This document shows, one piece after another, positions 38,038 to 51,549 of a DNA stretch of 64,000 bases. Source of the DNA: Shewanella frigidimarina (GTDB taxonomy: Bacteria > Pseudomonadota > Gammaproteobacteria > Enterobacterales > Shewanellaceae). The position numbers were made by a program, and so were the translations under genes. Every line of letters begins with the position of its first letter. The first letter of the stretch is position 1. The stretch spans positions 471,661-535,660 of the forward strand of contig NZ_RKKE01000002.1 of the NCBI RefSeq assembly GCF_003797125.1, given 5' to 3'. Under the pieces are notes generated by a model. The model was not told the origin of the DNA, did no database searches, and saw only the letters and a program-made list of their open reading frames with translations.

Positions 38038-41000
38038 TTAACCAATCTTCACTCGTGCATTACGGAACATACGCATCCATGGGCTATCTTCACCCCAATT
38101 ATCTGGATGCCATGAATTAGCAACAGTTCTAAATACTCGTTCAGGATGCGGCATCATAATGGTTACGCGACCATCAGTGGTACAAATACCCGTTAAGCCA
38201 TTAGCAGAACCATTTGGGTTTTCTGGGTACTGGGTCGCAATTTGACCATGACCATCAACATAGCGCAGTGCAATAGTGCCTGATGCTTCTGCATTTGCTA
38301 ACGCTTGAGCATTGGCAAATTCAACTAAGCCTTCACCATGCGATACTGCGATAGGCATACGAGAACCGACCATGCCTTCAAAAAATACCGATGGATTTTG
38401 TTGCACTTCAACCAAACTGAATCGAGCTTCAAAACGCTCAGAACGGTTACGCACAAAACGTGGCCAATGCTCACTTCCTGGAATAATTTCTTTCAGGTTA
38501 GATAACATCTGACAACCATTACACACGCCAAGGGCGATGCTTGAATCACGTTCGAAGAAACGGCTAAACTCGTCGCGAGCACGATCATTAAACAAAATCG
38601 ATTTAGCCCAACCTTCACCAGCGCCTAACACGTCACCGTAAGAGAAGCCGCCACATGCCACTAGGCCTTGGAATTCTTCTAAACTAATTCGACCAGATAA
38701 AATGTCCGACATGTGCACGTCGCGACTTTCAAAACCGGCACGGTCAAAAGCGGCTGCCATTTCAACATGAGAGTTAACGCCTTGCTCACGTAAAATAGCC
38801 ATTTTAGGTGCGACACCTTTAAGGATATAAGGTGCGGCGACATCTTCACTTGGATTAAAGCCTAATTTAACCGTTAAACCTGGCGCATCAGCTTGTTGTT
38901 TAAGCTCATATTCTTCACGCGCACATTCCGGATTGTCACGTAGCGCTTGCATGCGATAGGTTGTTTCTGACCATAAGGTACGCAGTGCAGTACGGCTGTC
39001 AGCAAATATGACTCGCTCGCCGTCATTAATGCTAATTTTGTCTGCCGTTTGCAAACCACCGATGTGATGACACGTTACGCCTTTAGCTTCAAATTGCGCG
39101 GCAATGGCTTTAGCATCAATAGCACTGACTTGAATTACAGCACCAATTTCTTCGTTAAATAAACGTTCTAAATCAGTACCACTCAAGCTGGCTAAATCAA
39201 TTGTTAACCCGGTATTACCAGCAAAAGCCATTTCCACGAGAGTGGTAAATAAACCGCCATCACTACGATCGTGATAAGCCATAACCGCTTGATCGGCTAC
39301 GAGTTGCTGCATCACTTCAAAAAAGCCAGCTAAGTTAGCGGTTTTATCCAATGTTGGTGCAATGTCACCTAACTCACTGTAAACCTGCGCTAAACAAGAA
39401 CCGCCTAAACGGTTTTGGCCATTGCTTAGGTCCAGCATTAATAAAGCACTGTCACCTTTATCACTGCGAAGCTGTGGCGTTACCGTTTTACGAATGTCTT
39501 GTACTACACCAAAGGCAGTGATGACTAACGACATAGGCGATGTGACGGTTTTCTGAGTGCCGTTATCTTCCCATGCGGTTTTCATCGACATGGAGTCTTT
39601 GCCAACAGGAATTGTTATACCAAGTTCAGGACAAAGGTCTTCACCAATCGCTTTAACGGCTTGGTATAAACCGGCATCTTCACCAGGATGACCCGCTGGA
39701 GACATCCAGTTAGCAGAAAGCTTAATACGCTTGAACGAGCCAATGTCAGTACCAGCAATGTTCATAATCGATTCGGCAACCGCCATGCGGGCTGAGGCGT
39801 CAAAGTCGAGTAAAGCTAACGGAGTACGCTCACCCATCGACATCGCTTCACCGCAGTAACTGTCATAACTTGAGGCGGTTACCGCGCAGTCGGCAACTGG
39901 AACCTGCCATGGACCCACCATTTGATCGCGATTCACTAAACCAGTAACGGAGCGATCACCAATGGTGATAAGGAAGGTTTTGTCTGCCACTGTTGGCAAG
40001 GTTAAAATGCGCTTAACAGCATCTTTTAGCTCAATTTTAGTTTGATCTAACGCTGGCGATACTGCTTTGGCAGTTACCACATCACGGCTCATCTTAGGCG
40101 CTTTACCCAATAAAACTTCAAGCGGTAAATCAATCGGCTTGTTGTTAAAATGGCTGTCGGCAAGCGTTAAATGCATCTCTGCTGTCGCTTCACCAACCAC
40201 GGAAAATGGCGCGCGTTCACGGGCACAAATATCAGCAAACTGTTGCAAGTTCTCTGGTGCAACCGATAATACATAACGTTCTTGTGATTCATTACACCAA
40301 ATTTCAAGCGGGCTCATGCCTGGCTCGTCAGAGGGAACATTACGTAAATTGAATACCCCGCCGCGATCAGCATCATTCACTAACTCAGGGAATGCATTAG
40401 ATAATCCGCCTGCGCCCACATCGTGAATAAATTGAATTGGGTTGGTGTCACCTAATTGCCAACAGCGATCGATAACTTCCTGACAACGACGTTCCATTTC
40501 TGGGTTTTCACGTTGTACAGAAGCAAAATCTAAATCTTCGCTAGATTGACCAGATGCCATTGAAGATGCAGCACCACCGCCTAAGCCAATGTTCATTGCC
40601 GGTCCGCCAAGCACAATGAGCTTAGCACCAATGGTAATTTCGCCTTTTTGAACATGATCTTCACGGATATTGCCTAAGCCACCAGCAATCATAATCGGCT
40701 TATGATAGCCGCGTACTTCAACACCATTATGGCTAGACACTAATTGCTCGTAGGTGCGGAAATAACCGGTAATGGCAGGACGACCAAATTCGTTGTTAAA
40801 TGCTGCGCCGCCAAGTGGGCCTTCGAGCATAATTTCTAACGGTGTGACAATACGATCTGGCTTACCGTAATCCCCTTCCCATGGTTGTACAAAACCAGGA
40901 ATTTTTAAGTTAGAAACAGTAAAGCCAGACAAACCCGCTTTAGGTTTAGAACCTCGGCCAGTAGCACCCTCATCGCGAATTTCACCACCTGAGCCAGTAG

Positions 41001-41922
41001 CCGCACCAGGATATGGACTAATTGCAGTAGGATGATTGTGCGTTTCGACTTTCATCAATATATGCATTGGCTCGGTGTGATAGTTGTAAATACCATCGGG
41101 ATCAGGGAAAAAACGTCCCGCAACAGAACCTGTCATCACCGCAGCATTATCTTTGTAAGCTGATAACACGTAATCAGGTGTCACTTCAAAGGTGTTTTTA
41201 ATCATTTTGAACAATGACTTTGGCTGTACTTCACCATCGATTGTCCAATCTGCATTGAAAATTTTGTGGCGACAATGTTCCGAGTTTGCTTGAGCAAACA
41301 TCATTAATTCGATGTCGTTAGGGTTACGCTTTAAACGAACAAAATTTTCAATTAAATAGTCAATTTCATCATCGGCAAGGGCCAAGCCTAGCTTAATGTT
41401 GGCCACTTCTAATGCGCGGCGGCCTTCAGCAAGAATATTCACACTGCTAAATTTTGCCGGTTCTGTACGAGCAAATAATACTTCAGCAGCTTCAAACGCT
41501 GGCAGCATCACTTCGACCATACGGTCATGTAATAACCCTTGCAGTAGTTTTTGTTGTTCTGCGGTTAATACTGACGCTTCAACATAATAAGCAATACCAC
41601 GTTCAAGACGGCTAACTTTGCCTAAACCACAGTTATGAGCAATGTCGGTTGCTTTAGAAGACCAAGGAGAAATAGTGCCAGGACGAGGAGTAACAAACAG
41701 TAAAGTGCCTTGTGGAGCATGAGACTCAATAGCTGGGCCATAAGTAAGAATAGTTTCTAACTGTAGACGTTCATTATCATCTAGTGGTTCACTCAAACTG
41801 GCTAAATGTACATATTCAGCATAAATTTGAGAAACAGGAAGCGCTGCGTTTTCGCAAGCCTCCATGAGTTTTTGAACTCTAAATGCAGATAGTGCTGGGG
41901 CTCCGCGAATGATTTCCATCAC
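38038..41922 (-). CDS. purL: Phosphoribosylformylglycinamidine synthase
   Basis: PurL makes FGAM from FGAR, glutamine and ATP in the fourth step of purine synthesis. The 1294 residues form the long single-chain type: N-terminal domain, FGAM synthetase with ATP sites ([30 protein letters not shown] near 300, given here by position 40969-41058), and a C-terminal glutaminase with Cys in GVCNGCQML near 1135 and PHPERVF near 1259. The start is GTG followed by ATG, with AAGGTG upstream; homologues begin MMEI, so either codon gives nearly the same protein. Confidence 0.99.
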   Translation of the reverse strand: MMEIIRGAPALSAFRVQKLMEACENAALPVSQIYAEYVHLASLSEPLDDNERLQLETILTYGPAIESHAPQGTLLFVTPRPGTISPWSSKATDIAHNCGLGKVSRLERGIAYYVEASVLTAEQQKLLQGLLHDRMVEVMLPAFEAAEVLFARTEPAKFSSVNILAEGRRALEVANIKLGLALADDEIDYLIENFVRLKRNPNDIELMMFAQANSEHCRHKIFNADWTIDGEVQPKSLFKMIKNTFEVTPDYVLSAYKDNAAVMTGSVAGRFFPDPDGIYNYHTEPMHILMKVETHNHPTAISPYPGAATGSGGEIRDEGATGRGSKPKAGLSGFTVSNLKIPGFVQPWEGDYGKPDRIVTPLEIMLEGPLGGAAFNNEFGRPAITGYFRTYEQLVSSHNGVEVRGYHKPIMIAGGLGNIREDHVQKGEITIGAKLIVLGGPAMNIGLGGGAASSMASGQSSEDLDFASVQRENPEMERRCQEVIDRCWQLGDTNPIQFIHDVGAGGLSNAFPELVNDADRGGVFNLRNVPSDEPGMSPLEIWCNESQERYVLSVAPENLQQFADICARERAPFSVVGEATAEMHLTLADSHFNNKPIDLPLEVLLGKAPKMSRDVVTAKAVSPALDQTKIELKDAVKRILTLPTVADKTFLITIGDRSVTGLVNRDQMVGPWQVPVADCAVTASSYDSYCGEAMSMGERTPLALLDFDASARMAVAESIMNIAGTDIGSFKRIKLSANWMSPAGHPGEDAGLYQAVKAIGEDLCPELGITIPVGKDSMSMKTAWEDNGTQKTVTSPMSLVITAFGVVQDIRKTVTPQLRSDKGDSALLMLDLSNGQNRLGGSCLAQVYSELGDIAPTLDKTANLAGFFEVMQQLVADQAVMAYHDRSDGGLFTTLVEMAFAGNTGLTIDLASLSGTDLERLFNEEIGAVIQVSAIDAKAIAAQFEAKGVTCHHIGGLQTADKISINDGERVIFADSRTALRTLWSETTYRMQALRDNPECAREEYELKQQADAPGLTVKLGFNPSEDVAAPYILKGVAPKMAILREQGVNSHVEMAAAFDRAGFESRDVHMSDILSGRISLEEFQGLVACGGFSYGDVLGAGEGWAKSILFNDRARDEFSRFFERDSSIALGVCNGCQMLSNLKEIIPGSEHWPRFVRNRSERFEARFSLVEVQQNPSVFFEGMVGSRMPIAVSHGEGLVEFANAQALANAEASGTIALRYVDGHGQIATQYPENPNGSANGLTGICTTDGRVTIMMPHPERVFRTVANSWHPDNWGEDSPWMRMFRNARVKIG

Positions 41923-42274
41923 GTCTATTCACCTTTATAATATAGGAGGATCAGAATTGGCGCTATTATAGGGAATTGCACACTACAAATCACCTTCAAG
42001 CACCGGTGAAAACAGTGTTTCCTGATAGGGAAAATATCCCACTCAAGTAATGCTAAAGTGAATAACATGATCACTTTACCTTTTAACAAAAAACAACCAT
42101 AAAATGCTGCTTACTTGCTCAACTATAGGCGTTTAGGAAAACTCCTGATAAAGTAAGCCAAAAATAAGCTAACTCCCCTACATATTTAAAGGCTATTCAA
42201 CCGGTATTTCATTCGTTTTTACACATCACTCTGGTGACATTAACGAAACAACTTAAGATAACCAATTAATAAAT
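41923..42274. other. Divergent promoter region purL / mltF
   Basis: About 350 bp with no open frame of note. No PurR-type box (ACGCAAACGTTTGCGT) is visible on the purL side. A small GGGA-N5-TCCC dyad at 42017 is all the structure I see. Confidence 0.5.
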
Positions 42275-43705
42275 ATGATCAAAACCTTATTCATAATATT
42301 ACTTTGCGGGATTCTCTCTGCCTGTCAACCTGTTGATATTCAAGATGTTGATATTGCCGCTCCTGCACCTAAGCGTACCGTATTAAAGGTAGGGACCTTA
42401 TATGGCCCACAGATTTATCTGAATTCAGAACAGGGTGAAAGCGGATTCGATTTTGAAATGGCGCAGCGCTTTGCTGACTATTTAGCCGTCCCTTTAGAGA
42501 TGATCCCGTATACCAATCGCAAGCAATTATTTGCGGCATTAAAAGAAAACAAGATTGATATTATTGCGGCCGGTATCGCTAAAACCCCCAACCGCAGTCA
42601 ACAATTCAAGCTCGGACCAACATTATATAAAGTCAACCAAGTACTGGTATATAAGGAAGGCACTCCGGAACCCAAAGACATTAGCACTCTGTCGGGTGAG
42701 ATTACCGTCATGGCTAACTCATCTTCGGTCAATACCTTAACCAAATTACAAAAAGACTATCCTGAGTTGATGTGGAATCAAGTCAACGACAAAGACAATG
42801 AAGAACTGTTTGCACTAATAGCCAACGGTGAACTGAACTACACCATTTCAGATTCAAATAGTTTATTGATCAATCAACGTTTTTTACCCGAACTGCGCGC
42901 GGGAATGATTTTAGAAGAAAAAGTCGAAGTGGTGTGGCTATTACCGCCTAATAACAGCGATCGTTTAATGAGTAAGTTGTTGGCTTTTTGGCATAAAGAA
43001 AGGCGTGCGGGTACGCTGGAGCATTTAAACGAGAAGTATTTTGGCCACGTAAAACGTTTTGATTACGTTGATACTCGCGCCTTTATCCGCGCAATTGATA
43101 ATATTCTTCCCGAATATCGCAGTTTTTTCGAGGAGTATTCTGGAGAGTTAGATTGGCGTAAATTAGCGGCCGCCAGTTATCAAGAATCACACTGGAATCC
43201 GAGTGCTCGCTCACCTACCGGGGTGAGAGGTATGATGATGCTAACCCAGCCTACAGCAGCTTACGTCGGTGTAGATGATCGTCTAGATGCAGAACAAAGC
43301 ATACGTGGTGGCGCATTTTATTTAAAAGACATGATGGAGAGACTGCCAGACACCATTTCTGAAGCTCAACGGATCTGGTTCGCACTGGCGTCTTATAATA
43401 TCGGTTTAGGCCATGTTGAAGATGCGCGCCGATTAACAGAATCAATGGGAATGGATCCAAGCGCATGGCGTGATGTCAAAAAAGTATTACCTTTGCTGCA
43501 ACAATCTAAATATTATAAACAAACTCGCTATGGTTATGCTCGTGGTAGTGAAGCTGTCCATTATGTTGACAGTATTCGTCGTTACTACGACACCTTAGTT
43601 TGGATCGATAATCAAACCAAAACAATGGAGATTATCGAAGAGAAAGAACAAGTTGAAGTGATTGCAGAAGAAGTGCCAGCCAAAAGTCACGTATCGGCGC
43701 AATAA
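42275..43705 (+). CDS. mltF: Membrane-bound lytic murein transglycosylase F
   Basis: MltF cuts peptidoglycan with 1,6-anhydro product formation and recycles the wall. The 476 residues have a lipoprotein signal (lipobox LSAC, Cys near 17), an SBP_bac_3-like domain (about 38-270, with [12 protein letters not shown] and [13 protein letters not shown]) and a lytic transglycosylase domain (about 285-455) with catalytic Glu near 304 in [15 protein letters not shown] and GVRGMMMLT. The C-terminal tail is acidic ([12 protein letters not shown]). The gene order purL-mltF matches E. coli. Confidence 0.97.
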   Translation: MIKTLFIILLCGILSACQPVDIQDVDIAAPAPKRTVLKVGTLYGPQIYLNSEQGESGFDFEMAQRFADYLAVPLEMIPYTNRKQLFAALKENKIDIIAAGIAKTPNRSQQFKLGPTLYKVNQVLVYKEGTPEPKDISTLSGEITVMANSSSVNTLTKLQKDYPELMWNQVNDKDNEELFALIANGELNYTISDSNSLLINQRFLPELRAGMILEEKVEVVWLLPPNNSDRLMSKLLAFWHKERRAGTLEHLNEKYFGHVKRFDYVDTRAFIRAIDNILPEYRSFFEEYSGELDWRKLAAASYQESHWNPSARSPTGVRGMMMLTQPTAAYVGVDDRLDAEQSIRGGAFYLKDMMERLPDTISEAQRIWFALASYNIGLGHVEDARRLTESMGMDPSAWRDVKKVLPLLQQSKYYKQTRYGYARGSEAVHYVDSIRRYYDTLVWIDNQTKTMEIIEEKEQVEVIAEEVPAKSHVSAQ

Positions 43706-43861
43706 TTATTATGCGTGAGAGTTTATCGTCATAAAGCTGACCGATAATCGTCACGAATATAAGGTACTATGGTGCTGAATTTATCGTTAGAAAGCATTCT
43801 GCTAAAGTATGTTGTTTATCAGTAACCTCGGTGAGGTTAGCCAATATTAAGGGATCACGGT

Positions 43862-43981
43862 ATGAGAAGAAGAGCTATAAGCAATACCATGTCACGTCGT
43901 CGTGTCATGCTTAAAGTACATAAAAGCCGCATTCAAAATCGTCAACGAGCTCATTTTTTATTGGTTCAAACTGAAAATTAA
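43862..43981 (+). CDS. Putative 39-residue highly basic microprotein
   Basis: Open frame with AAGGGA 8 bp before the ATG. The peptide starts MRRRAISNTMSRRRVMLKVH and continues KSRIQNRQRAHFLLVQTEN, with eleven Lys/Arg and only one acidic residue. Such composition fits a nucleic-acid-binding or ribosome-associated peptide, but I do not recognise it. A small AACCTC-GGT-GAGGTT dyad precedes the ribosome site. It may be real; the ribosome site is the main support. Confidence 0.5.
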   Translation: MRRRAISNTMSRRRVMLKVHKSRIQNRQRAHFLLVQTEN

Positions 43982-44020
43982 TCTTTCGTTAACCACATAA
44001 AAACAAGTCACTCAATCAGT

Positions 44021-44590
44021 CTATTTTTTAGCTAACTGTTTGAGTGCTTTTTTTTCTGCTCTACGTCGCTGAAAAAATGCACTTAATTGCGCGCCGCATT
44101 CTGCTGCCAACACACCTGAACTGACTTCAAGCTGATGATTAAATACAGGATGTTGCAATAAATTAATCACACTACCCGCCGCGCCAGTTTTTAAATCATC
44201 CGCACCATACACAACCCGCGCAATACGGCTGTGCACCATGGCACCCGCGCACATAGTGCAGGGCTCTAACGTGACATATAAGGTTGTGTCGAGCATACGA
44301 TAATTCTCTAACACCTTGCCTGCTTGACGAATACATTCCATCTCGGCGTGAGCGGTTGGGTCGTGATTTACAATACTTAAATTACAACCACTGGCAATTA
44401 ACACATCGTCTTTAACCAATACGGCACCCACAGGCACTTCGCCTTTTAGCTCGGCTTGCTCGGCAAGTTGCATCGCTAAACGCATCCACTTTTCATCAAT
44501 GGCGCGCTGAAGCTGATTCGATTTATCATTGTGCGCATTAGAAAGTGGGCAAGTATCGGTGGAAACGTGTGTTTTTGGGGTCTCTGTCAC
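44021..44590 (-). CDS. tadA: tRNA-specific adenosine deaminase
   Basis: TadA turns A34 of tRNA-Arg(ACG) into inosine. The 189 residues show the zinc site His81-Ala-Glu83 (TAHAEMECIRQAG) and PCTMCAGAM with Cys111 and Cys114. The N-terminus has about 20 residues more than E. coli TadA before WMRLAMQLA, so a later start is possible, but no better ribosome site was seen. It is convergent with mltF and matches the E. coli order mltF-tadA. Confidence 0.97.
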   Translation of the reverse strand: MTETPKTHVSTDTCPLSNAHNDKSNQLQRAIDEKWMRLAMQLAEQAELKGEVPVGAVLVKDDVLIASGCNLSIVNHDPTAHAEMECIRQAGKVLENYRMLDTTLYVTLEPCTMCAGAMVHSRIARVVYGADDLKTGAAGSVINLLQHPVFNHQLEVSSGVLAAECGAQLSAFFQRRRAEKKALKQLAKK

Positions 44591-44635
44591 TCTATAAAAC
44601 CTAGGTAATTGTCATACATGGCTATTCTAGCAAAT

Positions 44636-44661
44636 AAAAAAGACGCCGCAGCGTCTTTTTT
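44636..44661 (-). terminator. Terminator of guaBA
   Basis: AAAAAAGACGC / GCGTCTTTTTT with a 4-base loop, 29 bp past the guaA stop. Confidence 0.92.
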
Positions 44662-44689
44662 AAATCAAACTAGGTGTCACGCTACAGCG

Positions 44690-46267
44690 TTATTCCCATT
44701 CAATTGTTGCAGGCGGCTTACCTGAAATATCATAAACCACACGAGAAATACCATCGACTTCATTGATAATACGGTTAGAAACGCGGCCTAAGAAATCATA
44801 CGGCAAATGTGCCCAATGTGCGGTCATAAAGTCGATAGTTTCTACCGCACGTAGCGATACAACCCAATCATACTTACGACCATCACCCATCACACCTACC
44901 GAACGAACGGGTAAGAAAACGGTAAAGGCTTGGCTCACTTTATTATACAAATCAGCTTTGTGTAGCTCTTCAATAAAGATAGCGTCTGCACTGCGCAGTA
45001 AATCACAATATTCTTTTTTCACTTCGCCAAGTACACGAACACCTAAACCTGGTCCTGGGAACGGATGACGATAAAGCATGTTGTAAGGCAGGCCTAACTC
45101 TAAACCAATTTTACGCACTTCATCTTTAAATAACTCACGTAATGGTTCAACTAAACCCATCTTCATATCGGCAGGTAAACCGCCAACATTGTGGTGCGAC
45201 TTAATCACATGTGCTTTACCGGTTGCACTGCCCGCTGATTCAATCACATCAGGATAAATAGTGCCTTGGGCTAGCCATTTAGCATTCGCGCATTTTTTTG
45301 ATTCTTCATCAAAAATTTCGACAAAAACACGACCAATGATTTTACGCTTCGCTTCAGGTTCTGCTTCGCCAGCCATTGCATCTAAGAAACGGTTTTCAGC
45401 ATCAACGTGAACAATATTGAGTCCAAAATGATCGCCAAACATTTCTAATACTTGCTCGGCTTCGTTCAAACGCAGTAAACCGTTATCAACAAATACACAC
45501 GTTAGTTTATCGCCAATCGCCCGATGTAATAGCATCGCCACAACCGATGAATCTACCCCGCCAGATAACCCCAGAATAACTTCGTCATCACCAATTTGCT
45601 TTTTTAAACGCTCAATAGCATCTTCAATAATTGATGATGGCTTCCAATTGGCTTTACAGCCACAAATGTCTAACGCGAAATGCTCTAGCATACGCTGACC
45701 TTGGCGAGTGTGAGTCACTTCAGGGTGGAACTGTACGCCGTAAAAACCTTTCTCTTCATTGGCCATAGCGGCAAACGGACAAGTTGCCGTTTTCGCTACC
45801 GTCACAAAACCTTCAGGGATAGCAGACACTTTATCACCGTGGCTCATCCACACATCGAGCAAAGGTTTGCCTTCTGCGCTTACTGCATCTTCAATGCTTT
45901 TAAACAAAGCAGATGTGGTTTGTAATTCAATTTGTGCGTAACCAAACTCACCTTCACCCACGCCTTGAATCACTTTGCCACCAAGTTGTTCTGACATGGT
46001 TTGCATGCCGTAACAAATACCCAATACCGGTACACCAGCAGTAAACACATACTCTGGGGCACGTGGTGAATTGTCTGCGGTGACACTTTCAGGGCCACCA
46101 GCCAAAATAATACCATTTGGGGCAAACTCACGAATTTGCGCTTCGCTCACATCCCACGCCCATAACTCACAATACACACCAATTTCACGGATACGACGCG
46201 CAATAAGTTGAGTGTACTGAGAACCAAAATCGAGGATTAGAATCTTATGATCGTGAATATTACTCAT
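44690..46267 (-). CDS. guaA: GMP synthase (glutamine-hydrolysing)
   Basis: GuaA aminates XMP to GMP. The 525-residue protein has an N-terminal class I glutaminase with Cys in GICYGMQTM near 86 and HPEVTHT near 181, an ATP pyrophosphatase domain with LSGGVDSSV near 233, and a C-terminal dimerisation domain ending [10 protein letters not shown]. It is downstream of guaB with 104 bp and a hairpin between, as in the guaBA operon. Confidence 0.99.
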   Translation of the reverse strand: MSNIHDHKILILDFGSQYTQLIARRIREIGVYCELWAWDVSEAQIREFAPNGIILAGGPESVTADNSPRAPEYVFTAGVPVLGICYGMQTMSEQLGGKVIQGVGEGEFGYAQIELQTTSALFKSIEDAVSAEGKPLLDVWMSHGDKVSAIPEGFVTVAKTATCPFAAMANEEKGFYGVQFHPEVTHTRQGQRMLEHFALDICGCKANWKPSSIIEDAIERLKKQIGDDEVILGLSGGVDSSVVAMLLHRAIGDKLTCVFVDNGLLRLNEAEQVLEMFGDHFGLNIVHVDAENRFLDAMAGEAEPEAKRKIIGRVFVEIFDEESKKCANAKWLAQGTIYPDVIESAGSATGKAHVIKSHHNVGGLPADMKMGLVEPLRELFKDEVRKIGLELGLPYNMLYRHPFPGPGLGVRVLGEVKKEYCDLLRSADAIFIEELHKADLYNKVSQAFTVFLPVRSVGVMGDGRKYDWVVSLRAVETIDFMTAHWAHLPYDFLGRVSNRIINEVDGISRVVYDISGKPPATIEWE

Positions 46268-46341
46268 GAATAACCTTTACATATTAATTAAGTGTAATAA
46301 CTCGCATCCAATTGATGCGGGCAAATTAACGCTAATAAAAC

Positions 46342-46364
46342 AAGGGCGACATAACGTCGCCCTT
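46342..46364 (-). terminator. Hairpin between guaB and guaA
   Basis: AAGGGCGAC / GTCGCCCTT with a 5-base loop, followed on the minus strand by TGTTTTATT. It could be an attenuator that lowers guaA relative to guaB, or a processing stem. Confidence 0.55.
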
Positions 46365-46371
46365 ACAGTAA

Positions 46372-47850
<1,479 letters not shown>

Positions 47851-47956
47851 CTAGTAAGTAGGATTTGAGGTGAAATATTGCGGCGAGATTATACCTTGCA
47901 TATTGCAGTTGGTAAATGGAAAATAGATTTTTATTAACGTTAGAATGAGAACTCTC

Positions 47957-49297
47957 ATGAGTGCCACAAAAAACAATGTTTATAGTGTTTCGCAATTAAA
48001 TAGCGAAGTGAGGCATATTCTTGAAGGACAAATTGGCAAAATTTGGCTAAATGGTGAAATATCAAACTTTTCGGCTCCAAGTTCAGGGCATTGGTATCTC
48101 ACGTTAAAAGACGCTCATTCACAAGTTCGCTGTGCCATGTTTAAGGGCCGTAATCAATCTGTGCGCTTTAAACCCGTCAATGGTCAACAAGTGTTGATTA
48201 AAGGCGCCATCAGTGTTTACGAGCCTCGTGGCGATTATCAGCTGCTACTAGAGTCAATGCTGCCAGCAGGTGACGGACTACTCGCACAGGAATTTGAAGC
48301 GTTAAAACTAAAATTGGCCGCTGAAGGCTTATTTGCACTAGAAACCAAACGCCCTATTCCAACCAATATCCAACGAATTGGTGTCATCACATCGGCAACG
48401 GGGGCAGCGTTGCGAGATATCTTGCATGTATTGGCACGCCGAGATCCATCAATCGAAGTAGTTGTGTACCCAACTCAAGTTCAAGGTGCTACAGCCAGTC
48501 AATTAATCTGCCAAGCAATTGTCACCGCCAATCAACGCATGGAAGTTGATGTGCTGTTGCTTACCCGTGGTGGCGGTTCGTTAGAAGATTTATGGTGCTT
48601 CAACAGCGAACATTTAGCCCATGCGATTTACAACAGTGCACTGCCTGTTGTTAGCGCAGTTGGCCATGAAATAGATACCACTATCAGTGATTATGTAGCC
48701 GATGTACGCGCCCCAACGCCGTCAGCCGGTGCAGAATTATTATCAAAAGACAAAGGCAATAAAGCAGAAAAGTTGGCGCTATTATTATCGCGTTTGCAGC
48801 AAGGGATGAAGCATTACCAATTGCAGCAATATGGACGATTAACTCAGTTATCTCATCAGCTTCAACGCCATGAGCCGCAACATAAACTGCAGCAATTTGA
48901 ACAGCGATTTGACGAAATTCAAATGCGCTTAGAAAATGCCTTACAGCATAAACTCAGTCGCTTAACCTTACGCCACCAGCAATTACATAATCGTTTGCAA
49001 CAACGTTCACCAATTAATACTCTAACCTTAGAAAAACAGCGGCTTGGGTATTTAATTGAACGCTTTAACGACGCCAGTAAAGACTATTTTAAACAGGCTG
49101 AATCACGAGTTTCACAAGCCGCCCATAAACTTGACACTGTCAGCCCACTGGCAACCTTAAGCCGGGGTTATTCAATCACAAGTACCAATGAGCATGTTAT
49201 CGAAAATGCCAATCAATTAAGCAATGGTGATGTTATTCATACTCGGTTAAAGCAAGGAAGTGTCACCTCCACCGTGACAGATGTTTCAACTAAATAA
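47957..49297 (+). CDS. xseA: Exodeoxyribonuclease VII large subunit
   Basis: XseA is the large subunit of the ssDNA exonuclease used in repair. From the ATG at 47957 there are 446 residues: an OB-fold N-terminus ([37 protein letters not shown] near 35-55), a catalytic core with [13 protein letters not shown] near 200 and [14 protein letters not shown] near 238, and a long coiled coil (about 270-400). An ATG four codons upstream (47945) is possible but has no ribosome site. Confidence 0.97.
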   Translation: MSATKNNVYSVSQLNSEVRHILEGQIGKIWLNGEISNFSAPSSGHWYLTLKDAHSQVRCAMFKGRNQSVRFKPVNGQQVLIKGAISVYEPRGDYQLLLESMLPAGDGLLAQEFEALKLKLAAEGLFALETKRPIPTNIQRIGVITSATGAALRDILHVLARRDPSIEVVVYPTQVQGATASQLICQAIVTANQRMEVDVLLLTRGGGSLEDLWCFNSEHLAHAIYNSALPVVSAVGHEIDTTISDYVADVRAPTPSAGAELLSKDKGNKAEKLALLLSRLQQGMKHYQLQQYGRLTQLSHQLQRHEPQHKLQQFEQRFDEIQMRLENALQHKLSRLTLRHQQLHNRLQQRSPINTLTLEKQRLGYLIERFNDASKDYFKQAESRVSQAAHKLDTVSPLATLSRGYSITSTNEHVIENANQLSNGDVIHTRLKQGSVTSTVTDVSTK

Positions 49298-49469
49298 CAA
49301 GCATGGTTTCGATGATAGAAATGTGGCAAAAGGACGTAACGTGAAACAGATAGATTATCGATTATGTATGCTTGTTATTTAGATCACTTACCATCCATAT
49401 ACCAATTATCTGTGCCAAATACATGTAGTCATCTAGATTATTGTTCACTAACTCCGTTATCGGTTAAGC

Positions 49470-49498
49470 AAAAAAAGCCATCTTTCGATGGCTTTTTT
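49470..49498. terminator. Bidirectional terminator between xseA and the OmpA-like gene
   Basis: GCCATC / GATGGC with loop TTTC, flanked by A7 and T6, so it serves the convergent genes on both sides. Confidence 0.9.
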
Positions 49499-49546
49499 AT
49501 TTAAAGGTCAACAAGCATCGCTTGTTAACCACACTCACGGCTAAAA

Positions 49547-50224
49547 CTACTTACCCATTGGTGTTAATACAATTTCTACACGACGGTTTTGCGAACGACC
49601 TTGTTCGGTAGAGTTGCTGGCAATTGGGCTTGACTCGCCCATACCAGTAGAAGACACACGTGAACCGCTGACTTTCTGGCTCGTCATATACTGCGCAACT
49701 TCACTCGCTCGAACTTGTGACAAACGCAGGTTATAAGAATCAGAACCTGAACTGTCGGTATAACCAATCACATTTAAACGAGTGTCATCATATTCTTTGG
49801 CAACTAATACAACGCTGTTTAATACTGATTTAGCGCGTGAGCTTAGTACAGTTTGATCAACCGCAAAGGTCACTTCATTAGGCATGTTCAATACAATATT
49901 GTCACCGTTGCGCGTCACACTCACGCCAGTTGATTTTAACTGTTTACGCAATTCTGCTTCCTGCACATCCATGTAATAACCAATACCACCACCAAGAGCC
50001 GCACCAGATGCTGCACCAATTAATGCACCTTTACCGCGATCGCTTTTGCTTGATGAAAGCACACCAATGGCAGCGCCAGAAAGGCCACCGATAATAGCGC
50101 CATTTGTCGCTTTAGCATTTTCTGATTCGCCCGTATAAGGATTAGGTAACTGGCAACCTGACAACAACAGTGCCGAACCAATTAATGAACTGCATAACAA
50201 CGATGCATTTAACTTTACTAACAT
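49547..50224 (-). CDS. OmpA-family lipoprotein with glycine-zipper domain
   Basis: A 225-residue outer membrane lipoprotein: lipobox LSGC (Cys near 24), a glycine-zipper segment (about 42-86, GAIIGGLSGAAIGVL and GALIGAASGAALGGGIGYY), and an OmpA C-terminal peptidoglycan-binding domain (about 110-222, with NVIGYTDSSGSDSYN and RSQNRRVEI). It resembles E. coli YiaD. It links the outer membrane to the wall. Confidence 0.93.
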   Translation of the reverse strand: MLVKLNASLLCSSLIGSALLLSGCQLPNPYTGESENAKATNGAIIGGLSGAAIGVLSSSKSDRGKGALIGAASGAALGGGIGYYMDVQEAELRKQLKSTGVSVTRNGDNIVLNMPNEVTFAVDQTVLSSRAKSVLNSVVLVAKEYDDTRLNVIGYTDSSGSDSYNLRLSQVRASEVAQYMTSQKVSGSRVSSTGMGESSPIASNSTEQGRSQNRRVEIVLTPMGK

Positions 50225-50326
50225 ACATACTCCTAACTACTTATCCCAGATGGATAAGTAAAAACTGACAAAATCAAAAATAACCATTCTAACGTAGATC
50301 TAAGGTGCATAAGCATTAATCTTACG

Positions 50327-51208
50327 TTATTTTTTATTAATCAAACGTCTACGAAACCCAATAACACTGGCCAGTAAGCCTATACTTAACCAAGATAAGG
50401 CCCCGCCTGAATGTTCAGTTTCAATATAAATCTCTTCCACATAAACCGCATCACGGTCGCTACTTTCAAGTGGCAGCGCGTACAAGGCATTGGACTCATC
50501 ACTACTTATTGTCGCGACCGGATCGGCATAACCTAGCTCATATAGATCGATCAATACATCATAATGATCGGCTTGATAACCACTGGCTAACGTTGTTAGC
50601 ACTTCGTAATCATCATTGCTAGAGTCTGCGTGGAGGGTGAATACGTCGGTTGAGTAATAATGGATCCACGGTCCACCGTCTTGACTTAAATATAATTCGG
50701 CAAATACATCAGCCTGAATGTCGCCCGCGCTGCTGGTAATATCTGCATCAAAGGTCACACTAAAGGTTTGATAAAAACCATCATAATCATAATCATCAAA
50801 TAAACTTGAATCGGCACCATAGAAGGAAAAATCGTAATACACGACCTGGTTTTGCTGCGCCAACGCTCGTTGCTGCTGGTTTTCCGTCGTTGCGGCAGCT
50901 TTTTGATTTTTTGCCATCACTTGTTCACGAGTGACTTTTTTATTCAGTGTTGCAACGTTACTTTGCAACTTAGCTTGCTCATGTAAAGCGCTCACCCTAG
51001 CCTGCTTGTCAGCTTCAGTTTCTGGCGTTTGCGGATTAATGACTCTTGCTTGGCTATATGTACCAAAAGCTTGTTCAGAGATCCGTTCGGCGCCTTGTAC
51101 TGTTGGCGAACTTAACCAGAGTGCACTGGCAACACATAAACTTACGCCCCATTTTAACTGGGTATTAATAGTCGATAGATTGGCTGTCTTGGCAGTAGTA
51201 TGTTTCAT
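50327..51208 (-). CDS. Choice-of-anchor H type protein with GlyGly-CTERM tail
   Basis: A 293-residue exported protein. It has a signal peptide (about 1-40, ending VQGA), a Gln/Lys-rich helical linker (about 60-125), a beta-rich domain (about 130-235, with repeated Tyr/Asp such as SFYGADSSLFDDYDYDGFYQ), and a C-terminal tail SGGALSWLSIGLLASVIGF then RRRLINKK: Gly motif, hydrophobic helix and basic cluster, which is the GlyGly-CTERM (rhombosortase) pattern. It is probably moved to the cell surface. The promoter region has a TTCAG-N6-TTCAT box. Confidence 0.8.
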   Translation of the reverse strand: MKHTTAKTANLSTINTQLKWGVSLCVASALWLSSPTVQGAERISEQAFGTYSQARVINPQTPETEADKQARVSALHEQAKLQSNVATLNKKVTREQVMAKNQKAAATTENQQQRALAQQNQVVYYDFSFYGADSSLFDDYDYDGFYQTFSVTFDADITSSAGDIQADVFAELYLSQDGGPWIHYYSTDVFTLHADSSNDDYEVLTTLASGYQADHYDVLIDLYELGYADPVATISSDESNALYALPLESSDRDAVYVEEIYIETEHSGGALSWLSIGLLASVIGFRRRLINKK

Positions 51209-51256
51209 GTTAGTTCCTCACAGTCTTGATATTGAGGCCATTTAACCCTAATCAAA

Positions 51257-51272
51257 ATGAACGTAAGCTGAA
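51257..51272 (-). promoter_or_regulatory. TTCAG-N6-TTCAT box for the choice-of-anchor gene
   Basis: Minus strand TTCAGCTTACGTTCAT, a direct repeat with 11-bp period as bound by OmpR-family regulators. It lies 49 bp upstream of the ATG of the gene at 50327-51208. Two more copies are found at 51363 and 54023. Confidence 0.6.
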
Positions 51273-51362
51273 CATAGCAACAAGGCTGACTTCCGTTAGC
51301 GCTACCCGTTAGTGACGCTGCTATAAATCAATACCGCAAAAACTGACCATAGGCGTAAGTCA

Positions 51363-51378
51363 TTCAGTTAATGTTCAT
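51363..51378 (+). promoter_or_regulatory. TTCAG-N6-TTCAT box for the PepSY-RR-HK operon
   Basis: TTCAGTTAATGTTCAT with 11-bp period, about 170 bp upstream of the PepSY gene. With the copies at 51257 and 54023 it defines TTCAGYTWAYGTTCAT. Confidence 0.6.
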
Positions 51379-51549
51379 CTGCTACCCCTTATACTGCCAA
51401 CTCAAATCATCGACACATTTGTATTTACCGATATCTTCCGGGCGTTTATGTTTCGCTTACGGCTATTTACCCAATATGATTAAGTAGATGTTTCTATATA
51501 GAAAGGGATCTTTTACACTGGCAATAATGAGGTTATTAGGGAACACAAT

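Larger units (their letters stand above)
51209..51549. other. Divergent promoter region with two direct-repeat boxes
   Basis: About 340 bp without a gene. It holds one TTCAG-N6-TTCAT box in each direction (51257-51272 on minus and 51363-51378 on plus). GGTTATTAGGG stands before the PepSY gene. Confidence 0.6.

Noticed and set aside
41923-42274. PurR operator before purL
   Set aside because: Looked for the 16-bp ACGCAAACGTTTGCGT-type palindrome on both strands and did not see a reasonable match.
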